Positions 51,801-58,691 of a stretch of DNA of 64,000 nucleotides are shown here, piece after piece. Location of the stretch: contig CAMWFH010000006.1 in NCBI GenBank assembly GCA_947173485.1, positions 1-64,000 of the forward strand, read 5' to 3'. The translations under genes were made by a program, and so were the position numbers. The number at the start of each line of letters is the position of its first letter. The stretch's first letter is position 1. Under the pieces are notes generated by a model, which did not search any database, was not told the origin of the DNA, and was given only the letters and a program-made list of their open reading frames with translations. The DNA comes from an uncultured Clostridia bacterium. Lineage in GTDB: Bacteria > Bacillota > Clostridia > Oscillospirales > Oscillospiraceae.

Positions 51801-52023
51801 GGTGATGGGGGGCTACGAGGCCACCCAGCAGATCCGCCAGCTGGAGGACAAGGCGGTCGCGAACATCCCCATCCTGGCCATGACCGCCAACGCCTTCGAG
51901 GAGGACCGGCAGGCGGCCCTGCGTTGCGGGATGAACGGCCATGTGGCAAAGCCGATCGAGATCGACAAGCTGCTGGAGATGATGGAGCAGGTGCTGACCC
52001 GGGCGGAGAGCCGGCCGTCATAA
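48853..52023 (+). CDS. Large soluble hybrid sensor kinase (PAS-HisKA-HATPase-REC-REC)
   Basis: 1056 residues, no membrane segments, so a cytosolic sensor. Residues 1-115 look like a receiver-like fold without the usual Asp. PAS domains at about 130-240, 255-375 and a less regular one 395-520. HisKA with phospho-His548 in NMSHDIRTPMNAI, HATPase about 640-775 (NLVSNSIKYTG; DTGIGMSQEF; GTGLGMAITKNIVDMM). Two receivers follow: REC1 with Asp840 (YIIDWLIPDMNG) and REC2 with Asp979 (LVLMDVQMPVMGG). No output or HPt domain, so a separate HPt/regulator must exist. The ribosome site is GGGAGGAAT. Signal unknown; such kinases are abundant in gut Oscillospiraceae. Confidence 0.9.
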   Translation: MYRCHLRFYCIGYPQEAFEVIREMPPLANFTHSFSISGEVEPERLAEADVIVASLQGKDVPTLLRALAQHKKAETILLAERDQVQPLLGLLGEDVTDIWTLPMQAEEVRFRFRRWQENCRVQKELWQTGQFLEAAINSVPNLVWYKDKNGIHEKVNDSFCRTVGKTKEQVQGRGHAYIWDVEQDDPACIASEQEVMERRETCVSEETIQTGEGLRLLTTYKSPLYDWDGSVMGTVGVAIDVTQERAYEQEIITKNRTLETLFTTMDCGVMCHSVDGNRILSVNRAALEILGYDSQEEMLQDGFFMVAESVEDEDKERLRESIASLQKVGENVSVEYRVRHKDGNVIHVMGNVKLMEENGEMFYQRFLLDCTAQKLQEAKIRAESERHQAELIYALSMDYSVVCYFDLDTTIGMPLRLSEEDEQMKAVFAKGASFTECMEGYVRTAVHEDDREMMLRDFSLERLERELAVRPIYYINYRACVDGEIKYHQMKAVRAGEWEARRGMVIGFRNVDEETRREMEKKVLLEGALSQAKRASRAKSTFLSNMSHDIRTPMNAIVGFTSLAITHIDRRDQVEEYLKKIMTSGNHLLSLINDILDMSRIESGKIHLDEELCSLPEILRSLHSMIQTDIHAKQLDLYIDAVDVVDEEIFCDKLRLNQVLLNLVSNSIKYTGADGSVTIRITERAGAPAGYASYEFLVKDTGIGMSQEFVSHIFEPFERERNSTISGIQGTGLGMAITKNIVDMMNGTIEVHSEQGVGTEFLVSFIFRLPTANKEAQVIPELVDCRALVVDDDYNTCDSVSYMLQQIGLRAEWTLSGKEAVLRTRQAVARKDTYGVYIIDWLIPDMNGVEVARRIRKEAGEDVPIIILTAYDWSEIEEEAREAGVAAFCSKPLFLSELHKCLRAIASAEETAQAEDIQRRQELHTGRILLVEDNKLNQEIAVALLEEAGFTTEVAENGQEAVEVLRKTEAGYYRLVLMDVQMPVMGGYEATQQIRQLEDKAVANIPILAMTANAFEEDRQAALRCGMNGHVAKPIEIDKLLEMMEQVLTRAESRPS

Positions 52024-52042
52024 AGGCGAAATGATAGAAAAA

Positions 52043-52088
52043 CGGAGCGCTCGTGCCTGTAGAGGACACGAGCGCTCCGCACTTTTTT
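52043..52088. terminator. Terminator of the hybrid kinase gene and of the LRR lipoprotein gene
   Basis: Perfect 13-bp stem CGGAGCGCTCGTG (52043-52055) with CACGAGCGCTCCG (52067-52079), 11-base loop, then CACTTTTTT on the plus strand. It lies between two converging genes. Confidence 0.92.
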
Positions 52089-52099
52089 GGCCTATACCG

Positions 52100-53374
52100 T
52101 TATTTGTACAGATCCGGCACAAATTCCACTGGGGAGTAGTCGGTGATGGGATCTCCGATCAGATCCAGGAACTGTAGACCTGTTAGACTGCTCAGGGCGC
52201 TGATGTCAGTGATGTTGTTGTCCCCCAGAGACAAACTCGTCAGGCTGGTCAGACCATGCAGGGCACTGACGTCGCTGATATCGTTGTTGCTCAAAGTCAG
52301 GGACTGCAGTTCTGTCAGTCCGCCCAAGGCACTGATATCGCTGATGTCGTTGCTGTATATCTCCAGATGAGTCAGGCCGGTCAGCCTGCTTAGGGCACTG
52401 ATATCGCTGATGTTGTTGCTGCTCAGAAGCAGCCAGGTCAGGCCGCTCAAGTCGCCCAGAGCACTGATATCATGGATGTTATTGCTGCGTAGGTCCAGGC
52501 TCGTCAGGCCGGTCAGCCCGCTCAAGGCGCTGATATCGCTGATGTTGTTCTCGTTCAAGCTCAGTTGCCGCAGGTTGGTCAGCTCGCTCAAAGCGCTGAT
52601 ATCGCTGATACCAGCATTCCAAAGGGAGAGGTCATCCATCTCCCAGACATCGCTCAGCATGATCTCACGGTCAGTGATGCCGGTCACTTCCGCCATTTTT
52701 GCCGCCAGCGCCTCGTCCCGCCAGTCCATCACATGGTCGGTGGGCATGGTACCAGCAGACGCTCCGCCGGAGACAGTCCCCATCAGCTCATCCTTGCCCT
52801 CCACCTCCGTAAGGACGAAGGCGGGGATGTCCTGGCCGGAGAGCTCCGCCACCGTTAGGGTCCCGTCCGCTGTCAGCACCGCCATCTCCCCGGCGGAGAT
52901 CGTCACGGCCTGGTCCCCGGCGGTGACCTCTACCGTGCCCTCCAGCAGGGCGGCGGTATCCTGCGTCACCCACCCGCAGGTGCCTCGGATGCCCACCATC
53001 ATATTGGAGGTGCGGATGGTCATGGTCTCATCGCCCGCCAGCGGCTCGGTGACGTTGAAGAACAGACCGCCGGACACCACATCGATCTCCAGCGCCTTGC
53101 CGCTCTTGGTGATCGAAATCTCGCTGTTCTCGTCCAGCTTGACCAGCTTTACGCTGTCCAAGTCGATCCAGGCGTAGCTTGCCGCCTGGGTGTCCACTCC
53201 GTAGCCGGAGTACAGGCCCAGGTCCTCCCTGGGCGCGACCTTCTTGCCGCCATCATCGGAGACCCCGACTGTCCCCTCGGTCCGCCGCAGGTGCATGGAG
53301 GCGGCCTTTGTCCCGCCGCAGGCGGACAGGAGCAGAGACAGCGCCAGGACCAACGCTAAGAGCCTCTTTTTCAT
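52100..53374 (-). CDS. FecR-like/leucine-rich-repeat lipoprotein
   Basis: 424 residues, extracytoplasmic. Signal peptide with lipobox LLSAC (Cys19). Residues about 28-160 show a FecR-type beta domain (GTVGVSDDGGKKVAP, LDSVKLVKLDENSEISI, MMVGIRGTCGWVTQDTAALLEGTVEV). A short linker leads to seven 22-residue leucine-rich repeats (about 250-410) of the SDS22/internalin kind (LTGLTSLDLRSNNIHDISAL). ATG 53374 is chosen: GAGGGAT lies 5-7 bases upstream; an in-frame TTG before it is within that site. Surface protein-protein binding is inferred; the ligand is unknown. Confidence 0.87.
   Translation of the reverse strand: MKKRLLALVLALSLLLSACGGTKAASMHLRRTEGTVGVSDDGGKKVAPREDLGLYSGYGVDTQAASYAWIDLDSVKLVKLDENSEISITKSGKALEIDVVSGGLFFNVTEPLAGDETMTIRTSNMMVGIRGTCGWVTQDTAALLEGTVEVTAGDQAVTISAGEMAVLTADGTLTVAELSGQDIPAFVLTEVEGKDELMGTVSGGASAGTMPTDHVMDWRDEALAAKMAEVTGITDREIMLSDVWEMDDLSLWNAGISDISALSELTNLRQLSLNENNISDISALSGLTGLTSLDLRSNNIHDISALGDLSGLTWLLLSSNNISDISALSRLTGLTHLEIYSNDISDISALGGLTELQSLTLSNNDISDVSALHGLTSLTSLSLGDNNITDISALSSLTGLQFLDLIGDPITDYSPVEFVPDLYK
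52150..52612. repeat. Seven tandem 66-bp repeats encoding leucine-rich repeats
   Basis: A CTGATATCGCTGATGTTGTT-like core recurs every 66 bases, near 52200, 52266, 52332, 52398, 52464, 52530 and 52596, with little decay between some copies. It is in-frame (22 codons), so copy-number changes would keep the protein readable. Confidence 0.85.
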
Positions 53375-53442
53375 CAAGATCCCTCTCTTTCAGATCACAG
53401 CGTGATGACTTGCCGTATCCTTGTCAATGGCATAGGATGAAC

Positions 53443-53474
53443 GAGCGGCCCTTCCGATCAAGGAAAGGCCGCTC
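53443..53474 (-). terminator. Hairpin downstream of the malic enzyme gene
   Basis: Minus strand: GAGCGGCCTTTCC with GGAAGGGCCGCTC (one mismatch), 6-base loop. Only a weak T-rich tail, so partial termination is likely. Confidence 0.6.
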
Positions 53475-53495
53475 ACTGCTGTCATTGGATATCGA

Positions 53496-54668
53496 TCAGA
53501 TGCGGGCAACGCCGGACTTCCGGGCTGCCTCCGCTACGGCCTTGGCCACGGCGGGGCCAACGCGCTTGTCGAAGGCCTTGGGGATGATGTAGTCCGCGCT
53601 CAGCTCCTCATCGGAGATCAGCTCGGCCAGGGCCAGGGCGGCGGCCATCTTCATCTCCTCGTTGATGTCGCTGGCGCGCACATCGAAGGTGCCCCGGAAA
53701 ATGCCGGGGAAGGCCAGGACGTTGTTGATCTGGTTGGGGTAGTCGCTGCGCCCGGTGGAGATCACCGCCGCGCCGCCGGCCTTGGCGTCGTCGGGGAAGA
53801 TCTCGGGGGTGGGGTTGGCGCAGGCAAAGACGATGGCGTCCTTGGCCATGGTCTTGACCATCTCGGTGGTGACGGTGCCGGGGGCGGACACGCCGATGAA
53901 CACATCCGCGCCTACCAGCATATCGGCCAGGGAGCCGGCCTTCTTCTCCAGGTTGGTCACCTGGGCCATCTCCTCCTTGATCCAGTTCAGGCCGTCCCGG
54001 CCGGCGTAGATCGCGCCCTTCCGGTCGCACATGGTCACATGCTGGAACCCGGCGGACAGCAGCAGCTTCACGATGGAGATGGCGGCGGCGCCGGCGCCGG
54101 AGGTGACCACCTTCACGTCCTCCTTCTTCTTCCCCACCACCTTCAGGGCGTTGGTCAGGCCGGCCAGGGTGATGACGGCGGTGCCGTGCTGGTCGTCATG
54201 GAAGATGGGGATGTCGCACTTCTCCTTCAGCTTCCGCTCGATCTCGAAGCACCTGGGAGCGGAGATATCCTCCAGGTTGATCCCGCCGAAGGAGCCGGAC
54301 ATGAGATAGACAGCGTTGACGAACTCGTCCACGTCCTTGGTCTTGACGCACAGGGGGAAGGCATCCACATCGCCGAAGGCCTTGAAGAGGACGCACTTGC
54401 CCTCCATCACGGGCATACCGGCCTCGGGGCCGATGTCGCCCAGGCCCAGGACGGCGCTGCCGTCGGTGATGACGGCGCAGAGGTTGTGCCGGCGGGTCAG
54501 CTCATAGCTCTTGCTCAGGTCCTTCTGGATCTCCAGGCAAGGCTGGGCCACACCGGGGGTATAGGCCAGGGAAAGGTCGTCCTTCGTGGACACGGGCACA
54601 GTGGCGACGACCTCGATCTTCCCCTTCCACTCCTGGTGCAGCCGCAGAGACTCTTTTGCGTAATCCAT
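53496..54668 (-). CDS. NAD(P)-dependent malic enzyme
   Basis: 390 residues, cytosolic. Oxidatively decarboxylates malate to pyruvate and CO2. Short prokaryotic type: catalytic Tyr in SLAYTPGVAQPC, VITDGSAVLGLGDIGP (metal-site and substrate blocks), FHDDQHGTAV, nucleotide loop VTSGAGAAAISIV and FACANPTPEIFP. No fused phosphotransacetylase domain. ATG 54668 is chosen for AAGGAGAAGG upstream; an earlier in-frame start lacks one. Works beside pyruvate kinase and the oxaloacetate decarboxylase at the pyruvate node. Cofactor preference cannot be told. Confidence 0.94.
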   Translation of the reverse strand: MDYAKESLRLHQEWKGKIEVVATVPVSTKDDLSLAYTPGVAQPCLEIQKDLSKSYELTRRHNLCAVITDGSAVLGLGDIGPEAGMPVMEGKCVLFKAFGDVDAFPLCVKTKDVDEFVNAVYLMSGSFGGINLEDISAPRCFEIERKLKEKCDIPIFHDDQHGTAVITLAGLTNALKVVGKKKEDVKVVTSGAGAAAISIVKLLLSAGFQHVTMCDRKGAIYAGRDGLNWIKEEMAQVTNLEKKAGSLADMLVGADVFIGVSAPGTVTTEMVKTMAKDAIVFACANPTPEIFPDDAKAGGAAVISTGRSDYPNQINNVLAFPGIFRGTFDVRASDINEEMKMAAALALAELISDEELSADYIIPKAFDKRVGPAVAKAVAEAARKSGVARI

Positions 54669-54746
54669 AGCGATCCTTCTCCTTTTGTCGATAAAGTATG
54701 TATGCAAAGGGGGCGTGTCTGGGATATCCAGACTGTTACTGCCTGT

Positions 54747-54775
54747 ATAGTACCCTATTTCTGAAAAAGAATCAA
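54747..54775 (-). promoter_or_regulatory. Promoter of the malic enzyme gene
   Basis: Minus strand: -35 TTGATT (54775-54770), 17-base spacer, -10 TACTAT (54752-54747). Confidence 0.55.
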
Positions 54776-54795
54776 TAGCAACTTCCTATTTTATT

Positions 54796-55650
54796 TCACA
54801 GGGAATCATATCGAATACTTATAATAAATATAAGGCGGACGCCTGCGCCTGGAGCGCGGGCGTCCGCTGGGAACTGCTCATGCGCCGTAGGGATAGGCGC
54901 TGTGACAGTATCGCTGGGGTCGAGCTGGCCGGCGGTGCCGTCCTCCCCGTCCTTATAGATGACCCGGATCTCCTGCCTATCGGCAAAGGTGATATCCTCT
55001 GGGAGCAGGCCGCCGGCATAGGGCCCCACCCAGGACTGGAGGCCGAAGTTCTTCTCCAGCAGGGAGAGGCCGGTGTCCTCTGCCGCGTTCTCCGCCAGCA
55101 GAGCGTTATAGATCATCTGGGCCGCGTTCTCCCGGTCCACCGGTTCATCGGAGGTCACGTCCACATCATCGAAGATATGGGCCAGCTGGGCGTCCCTTAT
55201 GACGGTGAGGGCCCAGGCGGGGCCGGTGTAGTCCCCCCGGTAGCCCAGAGCGGTCAGCAGCATCTTGGCGGCCTCCGCGGCGGTCACGTTATCATCTGGA
55301 GCAAAGAGGCCGCCGCCCCGGCCGGAGAGGATGCCCTGGGTATAGCAGTAGGAGATGTGAGTCTCGGCCCAGTGGCCGCGGATATCAGTTAGGCCGGTCT
55401 CCTCCACCTCCTTGGACACCGTGCCGCCCTGGCAGATATAGGCGATCATCTTAGCCATCTCTGCCCGGGTGACATACCCGGTGGGGTCGAAGGTGTTGCC
55501 GCCCTTCCCTTTGACGATCCCCAGCTCCGACAGGACCTGCACCGCCTCGGTGTGGGCGATCTGTCCGGCATCGCTGAACTCCTTGGCACTTGCCAGAGGG
55601 GCCGACAGGAGCAGTAGGGCCAGGACCAGGGGTACGATCGTTCGTTTCAT
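54796..55650 (-). CDS. Secreted SLH-domain protein with an unusual C-terminus
   Basis: 284 residues, exported. Signal peptide 1-22 (LASA-K). Three SLH-like units: 24-70 (FDPTGYVTRAEMAKMIAYI), 85-140 (LTDIRGHWAETHISYCYTQGI; FAPDDNVTAAEAAKML), and a partly divergent third near 150-190. After about residue 255 the reading frame passes through a strong hairpin (54835-54867) and ends in an AT-rich stretch, giving the tail VRLIFIISIRYDSL. That looks like non-coding terminator DNA being read, so the gene may have lost its original 3' end. Surface attachment is likely; any catalytic domain is absent. Confidence 0.78.
   Translation of the reverse strand: MKRTIVPLVLALLLLSAPLASAKEFSDAGQIAHTEAVQVLSELGIVKGKGGNTFDPTGYVTRAEMAKMIAYICQGGTVSKEVEETGLTDIRGHWAETHISYCYTQGILSGRGGGLFAPDDNVTAAEAAKMLLTALGYRGDYTGPAWALTVIRDAQLAHIFDDVDVTSDEPVDRENAAQMIYNALLAENAAEDTGLSLLEKNFGLQSWVGPYAGGLLPEDITFADRQEIRVIYKDGEDGTAGQLDPSDTVTAPIPTAHEQFPADARAPGAGVRLIFIISIRYDSL
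54835..54867 (-). terminator. Hairpin inside the 3' end of the SLH gene
   Basis: GCGGACGCC-T-GCGC (54835-54848) pairs with GCGC-G-GGCGTCCGC (54854-54867), 5-base loop, followed on the minus strand by CTTATATTTATTATAAG. Terminator-like although inside the open frame. Confidence 0.7.
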
Positions 55651-55700
55651 ACGCTGCCTCCTTCATATCATCCAGCCGCTGTACGACTGTAGTAGTCTGT

Positions 55701-55729
55701 ATAGTACCACAGAAAGGGCGAATCGTCAA
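55701..55729 (-). promoter_or_regulatory. Promoter of the SLH protein gene
   Basis: Minus strand: -35 TTGACG (55729-55724), 17-base spacer, -10 TACTAT (55706-55701). Confidence 0.65.
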
Positions 55730-55747
55730 GGAGGTGGTCGAAGGGGA

Positions 55748-55785
55748 TCGACATTTTCTTGTATATGTAGTATATTTGATACTAC
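55748..55785 (+). promoter_or_regulatory. Promoter and palindromic operator before a small membrane protein gene
   Basis: -35 TCGACA (55748-55753), 17-base spacer, -10 TATATT (55771-55776). A perfect inverted repeat GTAGTAT-5-ATACTAC (55767-55785) covers the -10. It looks like a repressor site, but the regulator is unknown. Confidence 0.55.
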
Positions 55786-55835
55786 AAAAGTACGGTGCCC
55801 GATAAGTTTTCAAAGAAAAGGAAGGTGCGGCAGGT

Positions 55836-56057
55836 ATGACAAAAGAAACTTGCAAAAAACTAGCGATCGCAGGCATATGGATCGTGGTCCTCGGCGGAGG
55901 CGGGCACCTCGGATGGACGGTCTACCAGTATCACACAAAGCTGTACATCTGGGCGCTCCCGCTGTCCTACCGGCTCGCAGTGGTGGCTGCTCTGTGGGGG
56001 CTCGTCCTGCTGATCGGGGCGGTCGGGTACCATATCCTGCAAAAAAAGCTGCGTTAG
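55836..56057 (+). CDS. Small two-segment membrane protein
   Basis: 73 residues, not recognised. Two hydrophobic segments (about 9-27 and 44-66) separated by a short loop (YQYHTKLYIWALPLSYR), with basic residues at both ends (KETCKK; KKLR). Support for a real gene: its own promoter with a palindromic operator, an upstream GGAAGG, and an own terminator directly behind. Possible regulator-like or toxin-like small membrane protein; no role can be assigned. Confidence 0.6.
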   Translation: MTKETCKKLAIAGIWIVVLGGGGHLGWTVYQYHTKLYIWALPLSYRLAVVAALWGLVLLIGAVGYHILQKKLR

Positions 56058-56076
56058 CCTCCCCCAAGACAGTATA

Positions 56077-56116
56077 CCGCCCTGTCCGCTCGCATCGAGC
56101 AGGCAGGGCGGCTTTT
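56077..56116 (+). terminator. Terminator of the small membrane protein gene
   Basis: CCGCCCTG (56077-56084) pairs with CAGGGCGG (56104-56111), plus inner CGCTCG/CGAGC pairing, then CTTTTCT. Confidence 0.8.
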
Positions 56117-56122
56117 CTGCGC

Positions 56123-57541
56123 TCAGCGCTCGTAGGTCTCCACCTTGATCAGATTGGTGGTGCCGGACTTGCCGCTGGTGACGCCGCCGGTGATGACCAG
56201 GCGGTCGCCCTTGTGGAGGCCGAAGGTCTTTTTCGCCAGCTGCTGGGCGGTGTAGAACAGCACGTCGGTGGAGGGGAACTCGTCGCACATCATCGGCGTG
56301 ACGCCCCAGTTCAGCGCCAGCTTCCGCCAGGCGCGCTCGTTGGTGGTCAGGCCCAGTATGTCCATAGGCGGGCGGTACCGGGACACCATCCGCACCGTGA
56401 TGCCGGAGAGGGAGCAGGCGGCGATGGCGTCGGCCTCGATGTCGATCGCCAGGCTGCAGGCGGCGTGGGATACCGCGTCGGCGGCGGAGCGGATCTTGAA
56501 GTACTGGTCGTGGAAGCGCTTACTGTAGTTGATGCTCTTCTCCGTCTCCTCGGCGATCTTGGCCATGGTGGCCACGGCCTCCACCGGGTGACGGCCGGCG
56601 GCGGTCTCCCCGGAGAGCATCACGGCGCTGGAGCCGTCGTAGACCGCGTTGGCCACGTCGGAGATCTCCGCCCGGGTGGGCCGGATGTTGGTGATCATGC
56701 TCTCCAGCATCTCGGTGGCGGTGATGACCCGCTTGCCCAGCTGGCGGCACTTGGCGATCAGGTGCTTCTGGATGGAGGGCAGCAGCTCGAAGGGGACCTC
56801 TACTCCCAGGTCGCCCCGGCCGATCATGATCCCCTCGCAGGCCTGGCAGATCTCCTCGATGTTGTCGATGCCGGCCTGGTTCTCGATCTTGGCGATCAGG
56901 CTGATGTCCTCCCCGCCGTTCTCCTTCAGGAAGGCCTGGATGTCCTCCAGGTCCTGCCGGCGGGAGACGAAGGAGCAGGCGATGAAGTCCACCTCGTTCT
57001 GGATGCCGAAGAGGATGTCCGCCTTGTCCTGGTCGTTGAGATAGACCTGGTTCAGGACCTTGTTGGGGAAGCTCATGCTCTTGTTGTTGCTGGTCTCGCC
57101 CCCTACCAGCACCCGGCAGACGGCGTCGGTGTCCGTCAGCTCCTCCACCTGGAAGGCCAGCAGGCCGTTGTTGAGGAGGATCCGGTCGCCCACGGCCAGG
57201 TCCGCGATCATGCCGGGATAGCTGACCGACACCCGGTGTTCATCCCCTACGATCTGTTCCGTGGTGAACGCGAAGGTGTCCCCCTCCCGGAGGGTGACCT
57301 TCCCGTCCTGGAAGGTGCGGATGCGGTACTCGGGGCCCTTGGTGTCCAGCATGATGGCGATGGGCAGTCCCAGCTTCTCCCGGACGGACTTGACCAGGTC
57401 CATCTTCTTTTGATGCTCGGGGTGGGTGCCGTGGGAAAAGTTCAGCCGGGCCACGTTCATGCCCGCCTGGCACATGGCGGTCAGCACCTCCTCCGACTCG
57501 CAGGCCGGACCGATGGTGCAGACGATCTTGGTCTTTCTCAA
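56123..57541 (-). CDS. pyk: Pyruvate kinase
   Basis: 472 residues, cytosolic. Transfers phosphate from phosphoenolpyruvate to ADP, giving pyruvate and ATP. Conserved blocks: KTKIVCTIGPA, MNVARLNFSHGTH, MLDTKGPEYRIR, IAKIENQAGIDNIEEI (catalytic Lys), GIMIGRGDLGVEVP and a modified VITATEMLESM (usually ATQMLESM). The C-domain runs from about residue 350. It lacks the extra phosphohistidine (PEP-utiliser-like) domain of Bacillus-type enzymes. GAAGGAGG lies before the ATG. Monocistronic with promoter at 57581-57609. Confidence 0.96.
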   Translation of the reverse strand: MRKTKIVCTIGPACESEEVLTAMCQAGMNVARLNFSHGTHPEHQKKMDLVKSVREKLGLPIAIMLDTKGPEYRIRTFQDGKVTLREGDTFAFTTEQIVGDEHRVSVSYPGMIADLAVGDRILLNNGLLAFQVEELTDTDAVCRVLVGGETSNNKSMSFPNKVLNQVYLNDQDKADILFGIQNEVDFIACSFVSRRQDLEDIQAFLKENGGEDISLIAKIENQAGIDNIEEICQACEGIMIGRGDLGVEVPFELLPSIQKHLIAKCRQLGKRVITATEMLESMITNIRPTRAEISDVANAVYDGSSAVMLSGETAAGRHPVEAVATMAKIAEETEKSINYSKRFHDQYFKIRSAADAVSHAACSLAIDIEADAIAACSLSGITVRMVSRYRPPMDILGLTTNERAWRKLALNWGVTPMMCDEFPSTDVLFYTAQQLAKKTFGLHKGDRLVITGGVTSGKSGTTNLIKVETYER

Positions 57542-57580
57542 GGGATATCGCCTCCTTCTCTTCGTTGAAGATCTGCTCTC

Positions 57581-57609
57581 ATTATAGACCCTTGGATCGG
57601 TAAAGTAAA
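57581..57609 (-). promoter_or_regulatory. Promoter of pyk
   Basis: Minus strand: -35 TTTACT (57609-57604), 17-base spacer, perfect -10 TATAAT (57586-57581). Confidence 0.7.
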
Positions 57610-57661
57610 TGGTTTTATCGAAACGATCTGCCGGCAGGCGGCAGGGACCGGGGCCTTTCGG

Positions 57662-58042
57662 TCAGGAACGCTTCGCCAGGTAGGACTCCAGCCGTTCGGA
57701 CAGAGCCTCCCGCATCATGGCGGAGTTGCACCTGCCGATCAGGGCCCTGTAGGTCTCGACCCCTTGGGGAGTCTCCAGCGCCTCGTTTTCTATGCAGCTC
57801 TCTATACAGTGCAGCAGCGACCACTCGATGCCCGCCATGTGGTCCGTGGGGCAGCACTTGATCAGGATCTCTGCCTCTTCCCAGGTGATCGGCGTGGTGA
57901 TGGACACCACGGCGTCCTCATAGGCCTCCCACAGATCGAGGGTCTCATCAGAGGGGAAGTCCTCGTCTCCGGGGGCGGCGTCCCCCGTAAAGCCCTCCGG
58001 CGGCGCGCCGAGTTCCTTGATCTTTAAGACAGCGTCCTGCAT
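57662..58042 (-). CDS. Acidic hypothetical protein
   Basis: 126 residues, not recognised. Glu/Asp-rich with a Pro/Gly N-terminus (GAPPEGFTGDAAPGDEDFPS) and a helical C-terminal half (ITTPITWEEAEILIKCC; LLHCIESCIENEALE) with five cysteines. Predicted cytosolic; no signal peptide or membrane segment. Its promoter at 58087-58115 and an AGGAGGG ribosome site before the ATG support expression. No functional link to its neighbours is seen. Confidence 0.65.
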   Translation of the reverse strand: MQDAVLKIKELGAPPEGFTGDAAPGDEDFPSDETLDLWEAYEDAVVSITTPITWEEAEILIKCCPTDHMAGIEWSLLHCIESCIENEALETPQGVETYRALIGRCNSAMMREALSERLESYLAKRS

Positions 58043-58086
58043 GGCCGTACCCTCCTGTTCTTGACCTGTCAGGTCGATATAGGTAA

Positions 58087-58115
58087 AGTATACTACGATC
58101 CCGGGCCGATCGCAA
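58087..58115 (-). promoter_or_regulatory. Promoter of the acidic hypothetical gene
   Basis: Minus strand: -35 TTGCGA (58115-58110), 17-base spacer, -10 TATACT (58092-58087). A short palindrome GACCTGTCAGGTC lies between it and the gene (58063-58075), possibly an operator. Confidence 0.6.
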
Positions 58116-58230
58116 GCCGCTGTGATAGGATCTGGATAGGATATCTTCTATAGAAAGATCTTTGTGCTGATAGGGCTCTCTGATCTGTTATATATACGAG
58201 GCCTCAAAAAGAACGGAAGGGGGTGTGCTG

Positions 58231-58689
58231 GTGGAGCAGGAGAGCGTGCTGGCGCTGTTTGACCGCTACGCGGATCTGGTATACCGTGTCGCGCTCAGCT
58301 ATCTCCGCTCGCCCCAGGAGGCGGAGGACACGGTGCAGACGGTGTTCCTCAAGCTCCTGGAGGGCGGTGTCACGATCTATCCCGGCAGGGAGCGGGCGTT
58401 TTTGACGAAGGTCACGATCAACCACTGCAAAAATATCCTCGCCGCGGCGAAAAAGCATGAGACGGTCCCGCTGGAGGAGACGGTCCTGCTGTCACAGCCG
58501 GAGGACCGGGACCTGCTCCGGGCGGTCATGGAGCTGCCGGAGAAGTACCGGATCGTGGTGGGCCTGCACTACTTTGCGGGCTACTCCTTTCGGGAGATCG
58601 GCGCGTTTCTGCACATCGGGGCCTCGGCGGTCTCCATGAGACTGCACCGGGCCAAGGGCATCCTGAAAAAACAACTGGGGAGGGACTAG
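58231..58689 (+). CDS. ECF-type RNA polymerase sigma factor
   Basis: 152 residues from the chosen start. Region 2 near 8-70 (FDRYADLVYRVALSYLRSPQEAEDTVQTVFLKLL) and region 4 near 95-148 (MELPEKYRIVVGLHYFAGYSFREIGAFLHIGASAVSMRLHRAKGILKK) are clear. It would redirect RNA polymerase to its regulon, held in check by the protein encoded next. GTG 58231 is chosen because AAGGGGG sits 7 bases upstream; a GTG 6 bases earlier is too close to it. The downstream gene begins 2 bases after the stop, so the two are co-translated. Confidence 0.9.
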   Translation: MEQESVLALFDRYADLVYRVALSYLRSPQEAEDTVQTVFLKLLEGGVTIYPGRERAFLTKVTINHCKNILAAAKKHETVPLEETVLLSQPEDRDLLRAVMELPEKYRIVVGLHYFAGYSFREIGAFLHIGASAVSMRLHRAKGILKKQLGRD

Positions 58690-58691
58690 TG

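Noticed and set aside
52150..52612. Regularly spaced repeats as a CRISPR array
   Set aside because: The 66-base period is in-frame and encodes 22-residue leucine-rich repeats in a lipoprotein; there are no unique spacers or cas genes.
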